Assembly (NCBI RefSeq): GCF_022179805.1
Contig: NZ_BPUO01000008.1
Coordinates: 124,001 to 188,000 of the forward strand
DNA from: Cupriavidus pauculus
GTDB lineage: Bacteria; Pseudomonadota; Gammaproteobacteria; Burkholderiales; Burkholderiaceae
Length of the DNA stretch: 64,000 bases
Direction of reading: 5' to 3'
In this document: one piece after another, positions 40,806 through 51,020 of the stretch
Layout of the letters: every line of letters begins with the position of its first letter
Position numbering within the stretch: the stretch's first letter is position 1
Notes under the pieces: model-generated
The model's database searches: none
Told to the model about the DNA's origin: nothing
Seen by the model: the letters and a program-made list of their open reading frames with translations, nothing else
Program-made: the position numbers and the translations under genes

Positions 40806-41348
40806 ATGAAACAACTCGTGCTGGCTGCCTGCATTGGCGCCCTGACCCTGACCTCCGCTGGCGCCGCGCTGGCCCAGGAGCCCGCCAAGAAGCCGGCAGC
40901 CACCAAGAAGGCGCCCGCCAAGAAGACGAGCACCAAGGCTGCCGCCGCCGCCCCCGCCGTCGTGCCGGCTGGTGAGAAGTGGCAGTGCGAACTGGGCCAC
41001 GCCATCTGGATCAGCGGCAACATGCTGCGCGACGAAGTGATTACCGTGCATTGGGACGGCCGCAACTACCGCCTGCCGCGCCAGAGCACCGTCACCGGCG
41101 CCGACCGCTACTTCGACCAGGCCTCGGGTCTGGACCTGGTTGTGATCCCGAGCAAGGCCATGCTGTTCAACAAGAACCTGGGCCAGCGCCTGGCCGATGA
41201 ATGCCAGAGCGCCGACATGCAGGCCGGCGGTTCGGCCCCGACGCAAGCCGGCGCCCTGCGCGCACCGGTGGCCACGCCGCTGCTGATGGCACCGGCCCAA
41301 CCCGCCGCTGACGCCCAGCCTGCTGCACAAGCGGCGCCGAAGCAGTAA
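40806..41348 (+). CDS. Secreted protein with an MliC-like domain
   Basis: A 180-residue exported protein. A signal peptide (1-23, cleavage ALA-Q) is followed by a Lys/Ala/Pro-rich stretch (24-53: PAKKPAATKKAPAKK), a globular domain (about 57-137) and an Ala/Pro/Gln-rich tail. The globular part (WQCELGHAIWIS... VHWDGRNYRLPRQSTVTGADRYFD... KAMLF... DEC) has the layout of MliC/PliC periplasmic lysozyme inhibitors: paired cysteines at both ends and the Y-x-L-P-R strand. The lipobox of true MliC is missing. It lies between the CitE-like gene and acnA. Function inferred from fold similarity only. Confidence 0.68.
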   Translation: MKQLVLAACIGALTLTSAGAALAQEPAKKPAATKKAPAKKTSTKAAAAAPAVVPAGEKWQCELGHAIWISGNMLRDEVITVHWDGRNYRLPRQSTVTGADRYFDQASGLDLVVIPSKAMLFNKNLGQRLADECQSADMQAGGSAPTQAGALRAPVATPLLMAPAQPAADAQPAAQAAPKQ

Positions 41349-41550
41349 AGTCTCACCTGCCTCATATCCGCGCGGCGTGTTTGTCCTGGCCGCGCGGGCA
41401 TCGGCTGTACCGAATCGTTGTAACGGTGCGCGTCCGGGCTACTGCCGGCCGCGCCGCAAGCATGGCGGCGGAACCCTTCCGCGCACCGGGGTCTGAAGAA
41501 CAAGTATCCAGAAGCAGAGTCCCGCGTCATCCCTCGATTGGAGTCAGGCA

Positions 41551-44256
<2,706 letters not shown>

Positions 44257-44273
44257 GAATCGCTCGTAGTGCT

Positions 44274-44347
44274 GCCCTCTCCCGCTCGGGGAGGGGGCCT
44301 GGGGAGAGGACCGGAGGCGTGTCGAACGCCACCCCCTCTCCCCTTTT
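44274..44347 (+). terminator. Terminator after acnA built from REP-like sequence
   Basis: Long arms GGGGAGAGG (44301-44309) and CCTCTCCCC (44335-44343), with an internal stem GGCGT/ACGCC, followed by TTTT. The left part (44275-44297, CCCTCTCCCGCTCGGGGAGGGGG) is a variant of the REP-like palindrome found elsewhere in the window. Confidence 0.75.
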
Positions 44348-44470
44348 CATTCCGGCGCCCGGTTCGGGGTAATCCCCACCCAGCCCCGTAAGTTCCGCGC
44401 AAGACTCCGCTGCCAGACTGGTCAGCACGCATCCTGAGCGTTGCCTATACCTACAGACTGGAGACAAACC

Positions 44471-44605
44471 ATGGCCAAGATCCTGATCGCATTCGTCGTC
44501 ATTGCCGGCGCGGCGCTGTACCTGCTCACCAAGGGCGGCGGCGACGTGTCGATGGGCGGCGAGTCGCACACCACCGAATCGCACGCCCCGGCCACCCAAA
44601 AGTAA
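44471..44605 (+). CDS. Small single-span membrane protein
   Basis: A 44-residue protein too short for most gene callers. Residues 1-20 (MAKILIAFVVIAGAALYLLT) form one membrane span or an uncleaved signal anchor; the rest (KGGGDVSMGGESHTTESHAP) is hydrophilic and Gly/His/Ser/Thr-rich. GGAG at 44460-44463, seven bases before the ATG, supports translation. No relative is recognised. It lies after the acnA terminator and about 85 bp before the DUF2863-type gene. Confidence 0.65.
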   Translation: MAKILIAFVVIAGAALYLLTKGGGDVSMGGESHTTESHAPATQK

Positions 44606-44651
44606 GCGCCGTACAAGGGTTCGCGAGAACTGCACCTGTCAACGCAGCGGG

Positions 44652-44677
44652 TAGAATACCGTTTTACGTAAAAACGG
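44652..44677 (+). promoter_or_regulatory. Candidate promoter and palindrome upstream of the DUF2863 gene
   Basis: TAGAAT (44652-44657) resembles a -10, and immediately downstream is the near-perfect palindrome CCGTTTTACGTAAAAACGG (44659-44677, one extra A). The palindrome would lie at the transcription start, as an operator or a 5' hairpin. A clear -35 is lacking. Confidence 0.35.
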
Positions 44678-44690
44678 ACGCTTTATATAT

Positions 44691-45893
44691 ATGGCAGGTT
44701 TTCGCCCCAAGTCTTCTCCCCGACTCTCGCCTGACGCCGAGCGGCTGGTGGCCGATGCGCTGGCCCTGGACGCCTCGGGCAGCCGCATGGAGGACGGATA
44801 CTGGGAGCGGCGGCTGTCTCAGCGGCTTTACCGCCTGCTGAAGAATGGCAGCCAGACCGCCCTCGACGCGGCGCTCGAACACCTGTTCAAGCACAATGCC
44901 GATGCGTCCGACGTACTGGCCGAACAGGCGGAAACCCTGGCCGAATCGGCAACGATCGAGATTGACGGCGTCAAGCATGATGCCCTGCTGATCGCGGCCC
45001 CGATCCTGGCCCACACCCGTTACGCGATTCCCTCGGGCGCGCTGAAGCCCGAACTGGCCCAGACCCTGGCGGTGCACCTCGGCGCCCACGTGCTGGCCAC
45101 CGATACCAAGGTCGCGCTGGCGCCCTACCTCTACAGCATCGACCAGCTGCCGCGCAGCCACAGCGACACGTTTGCGCTGACGCACAAGCTTGCGACGGCC
45201 GCGATGGCCGGCGTCATGCCCAAGGTGGACATGCGCGACCTGCCGGAAACGGCACCGATCCTGGCCGATCCGCGCTACCTGCTGGCCGTGGTGGTGGCAC
45301 CGCACGAAGGCGCCCTGTTCCGCTGGCAGGAGGATGCCAAGGAACACCACGCCGAGCGCTCGGTGTGCCTGGAGCAATGGCGCAACCAGGTGCAGCCGAC
45401 CATCGCCGTGCTGCTGCCGGGCTGCGAGTTCGAACTGCTGCTGCCCGACGCCTTCTTCCTGTCGTGCCGCGAATCGGACAAGAGCATCCGTCCGCTGACC
45501 GTGCGCGCGGCCGTGAACTACCTCTGCGGCACGCTCGACATCCCGGCTGGCCAACTGGCCGCTGTGGTGGCGGGATTCGGCGAGGAAGTGGTGGAGGAAT
45601 ACCGCGTCGGCTTCACGATGCGCGGCGAGAAGGATGTGATCTACGGCATCGTCTGGCCCGTGTACGGACGCGAGTCCGGCGAGATCGATGCCGAGGAAAA
45701 AGGCAATCCGGTGGAGCAGATCTGCGAGGAACTGCGCAACGCCGGCGTGGAAGACATCTTCCGCCACGCCGCACTGTTCGATCCAGAATACTGCGAAGAC
45801 TGCGGCACCCCGCTCTACGCGGACCGCTCGGGTGAAATCGTGCACGCCGAACTGCCCGAAGACGCCCCGACGCAGCAACCGCTGTTCCACTAG
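44691..45893 (+). CDS. DUF2863 family protein
   Basis: A 400-residue soluble protein without signal peptide or membrane span. It resembles a Burkholderiales-restricted family annotated as DUF2863. A basic N-terminus is followed by an alpha-helical region (about 15-85) and an alpha/beta body. A C-terminal pair of closely spaced cysteines in YCEDCGTPLYAD could bind a metal. The function is unknown. Upstream of the ATG the sequence is TTTATATAT and lacks a good Shine-Dalgarno, so the start is less certain than usual. Confidence 0.72.
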   Translation: MAGFRPKSSPRLSPDAERLVADALALDASGSRMEDGYWERRLSQRLYRLLKNGSQTALDAALEHLFKHNADASDVLAEQAETLAESATIEIDGVKHDALLIAAPILAHTRYAIPSGALKPELAQTLAVHLGAHVLATDTKVALAPYLYSIDQLPRSHSDTFALTHKLATAAMAGVMPKVDMRDLPETAPILADPRYLLAVVVAPHEGALFRWQEDAKEHHAERSVCLEQWRNQVQPTIAVLLPGCEFELLLPDAFFLSCRESDKSIRPLTVRAAVNYLCGTLDIPAGQLAAVVAGFGEEVVEEYRVGFTMRGEKDVIYGIVWPVYGRESGEIDAEEKGNPVEQICEELRNAGVEDIFRHAALFDPEYCEDCGTPLYADRSGEIVHAELPEDAPTQQPLFH

Positions 45894-45915
45894 GCACACA
45901 CCCGCCCGTGGTTCG

Positions 45916-45946
45916 CTCTCCTCACCCGCCCTGCGGGAGGGGAGAG
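45916..45946. repeat. Half REP-like palindrome overlapping a coding end
   Basis: CTCTCCTCACCCGCCCTGCGGGAGGGGAGAG, an imperfect palindrome of the REP-like type, placed between the convergent DUF2863 and TrmB-like genes. Its right part encodes the last residues of the TrmB-like protein. Confidence 0.6.
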
Positions 45947-46605
45947 CCCGATACGCAGCGCCACAGCGCATGCCCCGACGCCGAGTATTTACGCTCGAAC
46001 GGCGTCATGAATGTCTCGGGCTGCCACTGCTCCACCCTGACATCCCGCCCCACCATCGACAGCGCGGCGGCGAACTCGTCGATATAAATCTTCCAGTTGC
46101 TGCGGCATTCCAGATAGTCGCCACACGCGGCCAGCGCCGGAAACACCGCGTGCCCCTGCCAGCGCCGGCCCAGGTGGCCAATCTTGGGCCATGGATTGGG
46201 ATACAGCACATAGTGCCGCACCACTGGCACACTGCCCTGCTGCAGCAGGCGCCAGACATCCACCAGATCCGCGCGTGCCCAATGAAAGTTCGCCGGCATC
46301 TCGCCTTCCCACCAATCCTTGCCAGCGGTTAATCGCTTTTCGGACTGATCGACGCCGATCACGTAGTGGTCCGGATAGGCCGTGGCCAGCCGCAGCGTGC
46401 TCTCGCCAATGCCGCAGCCCGCATCGATAATCAGGGGCTTGCCGCCGGCCCGCTGCCAGGCGTCGATGGCCGCATCAAACGCCTGTTGGCTAGGAGCGCC
46501 GACGGGCTTGCGGAACGGCTCGTCCAGATGGCGCCGCACGCGCGCGGCCAGGTGTTCGTGGATATCGGTCTGCGCCGACGAGATGGTGCGGGAATTGGCA
46601 AACAT
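45922..46605 (-). CDS. TrmB-like SAM-dependent methyltransferase
   Basis: A 227-residue methyltransferase related to tRNA (guanine-N7)-methyltransferase. The SAM site IIDAGCGIGESTLRLA (59-74) and GVDQSEKRL (84-92) are clear. The TrmB motif normally PDPWxKxRHxKRR appears as YPNPWPKIGHLGRRW (135-149): the Asp important for activity in E. coli TrmB is Asn137 here, while the His (144) and later Arg residues remain. The distal T-x-F-E motif is present (TPFE, 201-204). It may be a divergent paralogue with another RNA substrate or altered activity. The start at 46605 gives MFANSRTISSAQ. The last residues SPLPQGG are encoded by REP-like sequence. Confidence 0.78.
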   Translation of the reverse strand: MFANSRTISSAQTDIHEHLAARVRRHLDEPFRKPVGAPSQQAFDAAIDAWQRAGGKPLIIDAGCGIGESTLRLATAYPDHYVIGVDQSEKRLTAGKDWWEGEMPANFHWARADLVDVWRLLQQGSVPVVRHYVLYPNPWPKIGHLGRRWQGHAVFPALAACGDYLECRSNWKIYIDEFAAALSMVGRDVRVEQWQPETFMTPFERKYSASGHALWRCVSGSPLPQGG

Positions 46606-46720
46606 GGCCGCGATTGTACCGGGCACCCGCACGGCGCCTGGCATGTATCGAACATCGGAGTACATTTGGCGGCACAATAGCGCCCATCCCCTTCACCCGG
46701 ACCGTACGAGGAGCCTGACG

Positions 46721-48307
46721 ATGATCCGCCGCACGCTGCTGCAAGCTTCCCTGTCGATCGCATTCAGTGCCGCAGCGCTTACGCTGCTGCCCGCCGCCGC
46801 CGCGCAAGCCGAGGACCTGCGCATCGGCCTGGCCGCCGACGTAACCTCGATGGACCCGCACTGGAACAATGCGGGCCCGAACAACGCCATCGCGCTGCAC
46901 GTATTCGAGTCGCTGGTGTTCATGGACAAGAACGCCCGCTACATTCCCGGCCTGGCGCTGTCGTGGAAGCCCGTCAACGCCATTACGTGGGAAATCAAGC
47001 TGCGACCCAACGTGAAATGGCACGACGGCGCGCCGTTCACCAGCGAGGACGTCAAGGCTTCGCTGGAGCGCCCCGAGAAGCTGACCAACGCCCCGGGATC
47101 GTTCACCAGCTACACCAAGCCCATCGCCCGCATCGACACGCCCGACGCGCTGACCGTGCGCCTGACGATGAACGTGCCGAACTACGCCAACCTGGCCAAC
47201 GACCTGAACAGCGTGCCGATCATGCCGAAGAAGGTGGCCGCGGACCTGAGCCAGGCCGATTTCGACTCCGGCAAGGCAATGATCGGCACCGGCCCGTACA
47301 AGTTCGTGCGCTTTGCGCGCGGCCAGGAAATCGTGATGCAGCGCAATCCCGACTACTGGGGCCCGAAGCCTGAATTCGACCGCGCCGTCTTCCGCATCCT
47401 GACCGACAACGGCGCGCGCACCGCCGCGCTGCTGGCGGGCGACGTCGACGTGATCGAGAGCATTCCGGCCGCCGACGTGGCCAAGCTCAAGCAGAACCCG
47501 AAGTTCAAGATCGAGCAGACCACGTCATGGCGCACGATCTTCTGGCAAATGGACCAGTCGCGCGACAACCCGCCCTTCGTCACCGACAAGGCCGGCAAGC
47601 CGCTGGGCAAGAATCCGTTCAAGGATGCACGCGTGCGCGCCGCGATCAGCAAGGCGCTGAACCGCGACGCCATCGTCAGCCGCATCATGGAAGGTCTGGC
47701 CGTGCCCGCGTCGTCGATCGTCTCGCCGCAGATCTTTGGCCATCCGGGCACCAAACCCGACGCCTATGACGTGGAAGGCGCGAAGAAGCTGCTGGCAGCC
47801 GCCGGCTATCCCGACGGCTTCGCGCTGACGCTGCACGCCACCAACAACCGCTACCTGAACGACGCCCAGGTGGCGCAGGCCACCGCCGGCATGCTGACCC
47901 GCATCGGCATCCAGACCAAGGTGGAAACGTTGCCGGTGGCCAGCTACTTCACGCGCGCCCGCCAGGGCGATTTCTCGTTCGAGATGCTGGGCTGGGGTTC
48001 GGCGGCCGCCGACGTGGCGCTGCGTTCCATCACCGGCACGCCGAATCCGAAGACCGGCTACGGCACGTGGAACTGGGGCAAGTACAGCAATCCGAAGCTG
48101 GATCAGCTGATCGAGACATCGCTGACCACGGTGTCAAGCGACAAGGACCGCGAACAGAACGCCCGCACGGCCGCCAAGGCCGCGCTGGACGACCACGCGA
48201 TCATCCCGTCGCACAGCCAGCTTGCGATGTGGGCCATGCGCAAGGGACTCAAGTACGAGGCGCGCACGGATGAGTGGTCGCTGGCGCAGTTTTTCCATAA
48301 GGAATAA
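46721..48307 (+). CDS. Peptide/nickel-type ABC transporter substrate-binding protein
   Basis: A 528-residue periplasmic binding protein of the SBP_bac_5 (DppA/OppA/NikA) family. The signal peptide covers about residues 1-30 (cleavage near AQAE). The mature N-terminus LRIGLAADVTSMDPHWNNAGPNNAIALHVFESLV and the WEIKLRPNVKWHDGAPFTSEDVKASLE segment are family hallmarks. GAGGAG precedes the ATG at 46721; longer in-frame sequence overlaps the divergent gene's promoter. No permease or ATPase genes are adjacent, so it is an orphan binding protein. The substrate is unknown. Confidence 0.9.
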   Translation: MIRRTLLQASLSIAFSAAALTLLPAAAAQAEDLRIGLAADVTSMDPHWNNAGPNNAIALHVFESLVFMDKNARYIPGLALSWKPVNAITWEIKLRPNVKWHDGAPFTSEDVKASLERPEKLTNAPGSFTSYTKPIARIDTPDALTVRLTMNVPNYANLANDLNSVPIMPKKVAADLSQADFDSGKAMIGTGPYKFVRFARGQEIVMQRNPDYWGPKPEFDRAVFRILTDNGARTAALLAGDVDVIESIPAADVAKLKQNPKFKIEQTTSWRTIFWQMDQSRDNPPFVTDKAGKPLGKNPFKDARVRAAISKALNRDAIVSRIMEGLAVPASSIVSPQIFGHPGTKPDAYDVEGAKKLLAAAGYPDGFALTLHATNNRYLNDAQVAQATAGMLTRIGIQTKVETLPVASYFTRARQGDFSFEMLGWGSAAADVALRSITGTPNPKTGYGTWNWGKYSNPKLDQLIETSLTTVSSDKDREQNARTAAKAALDDHAIIPSHSQLAMWAMRKGLKYEARTDEWSLAQFFHKE

Positions 48308-48320
48308 GGCGTCGCCCGGG

Positions 48321-48374
48321 GGTTAGCTCCCCTGTGTTTGCTCCCGCTTTGGTTTGCTCTCCCGTTGGTTTGCT
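48321..48374. repeat. Degenerate tandem repeats next to a REP-like element
   Basis: Successive 15-16-bp units beginning GGTTAGCTCCCC (48321), GTTTGCTCCCGC (48336), GGTTTGCTCTCCCG (48351) and GGTTTGCTCCCCTC (48367). The unit equals the outer edge of the REP-like element (GGTTTGCTCCCCTCTCCC), so it looks like local slippage or duplication of that edge. Confidence 0.6.
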
Positions 48375-48497
48375 CCCCTCTCCCGCAAGGCGGGAGAGGG
48401 GTCGGGGGAGAGGGCCAGCGGTTCAAATTGCCACATATCGGCAAGCAGAGCCTCGTTGCCCTCTCCCCCAGCCCCTCTCCCGCGCGCGGGAGAGGGG
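48375..48497. repeat. REP-like paired palindromes (copy 3)
   Basis: Palindromes CCCCTCTCCCGC...GCGGGAGAGGGG at 48375-48401 and 48472-48497, with the interior GGTTCAAATTGCC...GGCAAGCAGAGCC, the inverse of the interior of copies 26113 and 63564. It fills the gap between the convergent peptide-binding protein gene and the spermidine-synthase-like gene. Confidence 0.82.
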
Positions 48498-48506
48498 GGA
48501 AAAACC

Positions 48507-49421
48507 TCAAATCACCAACCGCTCCTCCTGCCGCGCATTCGCCGCGCGCAGCTTGCCGACCCAGTCCTTCGCCGGCAGCTTCGTCGTGGCTTCGATCACT
48601 TCCGCACGCGCCTCCAGCGTTTCCCATGACACGTCGATCGCCGGGCCATTGAAGGCCAGCGCGATGACGTTGCCGTCGTGCACTTCCGGGAACACCAGCA
48701 CACGATTGTCGAAGGCATCGCAAATGCGCGCGATGTTCTTCGGGAAGCTGTCGTGGTCGCCGAACAGGTTGATGGTCATGACGCCGGGCGCCTTCAGCAC
48801 GCGGCGGCAAGCGCGGTAGAACGCCGTGGTGTCCAGCACCGGGCCGCGAGCCGTGGCGTCGTACAGGTCTACCTGCAGCGCGTCGATCGCGGCCGTGTTG
48901 GCGCCATCCATCACATAGTCCCAAGCGTCCTGCTCGCGCACGGTCAGGCGCGCGTCGTCTTCACGCAGGCCGAACATGCTGCGGCCCGCCACGATCACGG
49001 CCGGGTTCAATTCCACGGCCGTGACCTTGGCACGCGCGAAATGTCGATGGCTGAACTTGGTCAGCGCCGCCGCGCCCAGGCCGAGCTGCGCCACGTGGAA
49101 ATCGGCGGCCGCCGGCGACAGGAACAGCAGCCACGCCATCATCTGCTGGGCGTACTCCAGCTCGATGGCTTCGGGCTTGCGCAGGCGCATGGCGCCCTGC
49201 ACCCACTCGGTACCGAAATGCAGGTAGCGCACGCCGTCCATCTCGGAGAACGTGACCGGCGCGAAACGCGGCTTCATGCGTTTTTCGTCGGCTTCTTTGG
49301 AAAGGTTCTTGCGCGAGGACTCACGGTCGCCGCGCGCGGGGCGGCGCGAGGCCACCGCCTCGATAGATTTGCGTTTCAGAAGCGTCATGGAAGAAAAAAG
49401 TGCGCCCAGGGCGCGGATCAT
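48507..49421 (-). CDS. Spermidine synthase-like protein
   Basis: A 304-residue protein with a spermidine-synthase-type methyltransferase fold. The region VAQLGLGAAALTKFSH replaces the usual GGGDGG cofactor motif, AVELNPAVIVAGRSMF matches motif II, and DALQVDLYDATARGPVLDT replaces the DLTDP-type active-site segment. It therefore probably does not make spermidine by the usual reaction. I place the start at 49421 because its ATG overlaps the TGA of the upstream TPR gene (ATGA); the ATG at 49388 is an alternative that removes 11 residues. Confidence 0.75.
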   Translation of the reverse strand: MIRALGALFSSMTLLKRKSIEAVASRRPARGDRESSRKNLSKEADEKRMKPRFAPVTFSEMDGVRYLHFGTEWVQGAMRLRKPEAIELEYAQQMMAWLLFLSPAAADFHVAQLGLGAAALTKFSHRHFARAKVTAVELNPAVIVAGRSMFGLREDDARLTVREQDAWDYVMDGANTAAIDALQVDLYDATARGPVLDTTAFYRACRRVLKAPGVMTINLFGDHDSFPKNIARICDAFDNRVLVFPEVHDGNVIALAFNGPAIDVSWETLEARAEVIEATTKLPAKDWVGKLRAANARQEERLVI

Positions 49422-50191
49422 TGGCCCAGCGCCGCTTGCGCGCGCTGCAGCCATTCGCGATTGTGCTCGCGGGCATGACGCGGCCAGTGGCGCGCGTCAT
49501 GAACGATTTCGGAATACAACGACTTCGCACGTTCCTTGTCTGCGGCGTCGGGCTGTTTCACCAGCCAGTCGGCAAACAGGCAGCGCGCGGCCACATCGCT
49601 GGCATTGGTCAGCGCACGCTCGAACGCGTCGCGCGTGCCCGGCGCACCGAGTGCCGCCAGGGTACGGGCGTACAGCAGCGACGGACCGGACTGGTCGCGC
49701 GCACGCGGATTCCCCGCGAACAGCTTCTCCAGCGTGGCCTGGGCCTCGGCATGGCGCCCCGTGGCCAGTTGCGCACGTGCCATGCCTTCCAGCAACGCCG
49801 GGTCGGAGGCAAACGGGCCATTGGCGGCGGCCTCGTAGTGTTCCAGCGCCTCGGCCGCGTTGCCAGTGTCCAGCAGCGCGGCGCCCAGGCGCATGCGGTG
49901 ATCGACAGTGGGCGCGCGGTCGAATGCCTGGCGCGCCTCGCGCACCGCGCGATGCGGATCGACCATCTGGTTGATGGCCCGCTTGGCTACCTGCGCGCCG
50001 CGCGTCTGGCGCAGGCCCGGCAGGTAGATGGCAAAGAAATAGACGATGCTGCCGAGCCCCGGGAAGAGGAACAGCAACAGCAGCCAGTACATGTTCTGGT
50101 GGGTGCGCACGGCGTGCACGGCGAAGAAGATCGCCACGATGACGTGCAGGCCGATACCGCCAATACCGCCGAGACCAAGGGAGGACAACAT
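49418..50191 (-). CDS. Membrane protein with PLDc_N-like segment and TPR repeats
   Basis: A 257-residue protein. Two N-terminal membrane spans (about 5-25 and 33-57, with NMYWLLLLFLFPGLGSIVYFFAIYL) resemble the short phospholipase-D N-terminal (PLDc_N) membrane module. They are followed by a soluble region of TPR-like helical pairs (about 85-255, for example LGAALLDTGNAAEALEHYEAA and GMARAQLATGRHAEAQATLEKL). It overlaps the spermidine-synthase-like gene by four bases, which suggests a two-gene operon. Probably a scaffold protein; no partner is evident. Confidence 0.72.
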   Translation of the reverse strand: MLSSLGLGGIGGIGLHVIVAIFFAVHAVRTHQNMYWLLLLFLFPGLGSIVYFFAIYLPGLRQTRGAQVAKRAINQMVDPHRAVREARQAFDRAPTVDHRMRLGAALLDTGNAAEALEHYEAAANGPFASDPALLEGMARAQLATGRHAEAQATLEKLFAGNPRARDQSGPSLLYARTLAALGAPGTRDAFERALTNASDVAARCLFADWLVKQPDAADKERAKSLYSEIVHDARHWPRHAREHNREWLQRAQAALGQ

Positions 50192-50336
50192 GGAATCCGT
50201 TTCCTGTGAGAGGCGCCCGAAAGCCGGACAGCCGCGATTGTGACAGAAGCCGGTAAGACCCCGTCCGTCACCCTAAAGTTTTAGCGTCAACCGTCCGTTG
50301 AAAGCTGTGGGCTCTCTCTTCGATCGGACTCCAACA

Positions 50337-50843
50337 ATGACATCCATCAGCAGCGTGACACCACAGGTCAGCCTGGCCAGTGACGCCACGATCACAAGCA
50401 CCCATCGCTACACCCGGCCCGCGGACGCCGCCACGGCCGACACCGCCGAAGGCCAGGCCACCGGCACCGGCACAGCCAGCGCGGCATCGTCCTCGTCGGC
50501 ACCCGCCAACGGCGGCGGCCGCATCGCCGGCCCCGGCGGCGCAGGCAAGGCAGCCGACACCGGCAGCACCGAAAGCAGCGAGGACAGCGAATCGGCCGTC
50601 ATCAAGGCCCTGAAGCAGCAGATCGAAGCGCTGCAGAAGCAACTGGCCGCCCAGATGGCCCAGTTGGCGTCCGCACAGGCCGCCCCGACCGACGAACTGA
50701 CCAAGTCCAGCACGGTCGGCACGCTGCAAGCCGGCGTGACTGCCACGCAGGCGGCACTGTCCCAAGCCATGGCTAAGCTGACAGAGGCGTACCAGGAAGC
50801 CACGGGCAGCGCCACGGGCAACATCGTCAATACCACGGCCTGA
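50337..50843 (+). CDS. FlxA-like coiled-coil protein
   Basis: A 168-residue protein of low-complexity Ala/Ser/Thr/Gly sequence (1-85) followed by a coiled coil (about 87-120, VIKALKQQIEALQKQLAAQMAQLA) and a Thr/Ala-rich tail. The coiled-coil core resembles FlxA-like proteins, but the match is short. There is no signal peptide. I prefer the ATG at 50337 (MTSISSVTPQ); an in-frame ATG at 50298 would add 13 residues. Function unknown. Confidence 0.6.
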   Translation: MTSISSVTPQVSLASDATITSTHRYTRPADAATADTAEGQATGTGTASAASSSSAPANGGGRIAGPGGAGKAADTGSTESSEDSESAVIKALKQQIEALQKQLAAQMAQLASAQAAPTDELTKSSTVGTLQAGVTATQAALSQAMAKLTEAYQEATGSATGNIVNTTA

Positions 50844-50985
50844 GCGGCCGCTTCCTTTCTCTCTTGAGACGCCCAGCGCATCCCGGGCCGGTGGCATGCC
50901 GGCTTGGGGTGCTCGCGCCAGGGCTGCAGAAAACCTCCGTAACCTCCTCCACCCTAAGCGGCCCCCGAGCCAGTTGTAACACCCC

Positions 50986-51014
50986 TTGATCTTCATTTAA
51001 CCAATGAGTTAAAT
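50986..51014 (+). promoter_or_regulatory. Promoter of the arsR-SRPBCC/GST operon
   Basis: -35 TTGATC (50986-50991), 17-bp spacer, -10 TTAAAT (51009-51014). The start point is expected at or next to the A of the ATG at 51021, so the mRNA should be leaderless or nearly so. Confidence 0.65.
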
Positions 51015-51015
51015 G
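50994..51015. promoter_or_regulatory. ArsR operator
   Basis: Perfect 8-bp inverted repeat CATTTAAC - 6 bp - GTTAAATG overlapping the spacer and -10 of the promoter, where an ArsR repressor would compete with polymerase. Confidence 0.75.
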
Positions 51016-51020
51016 AGCGC

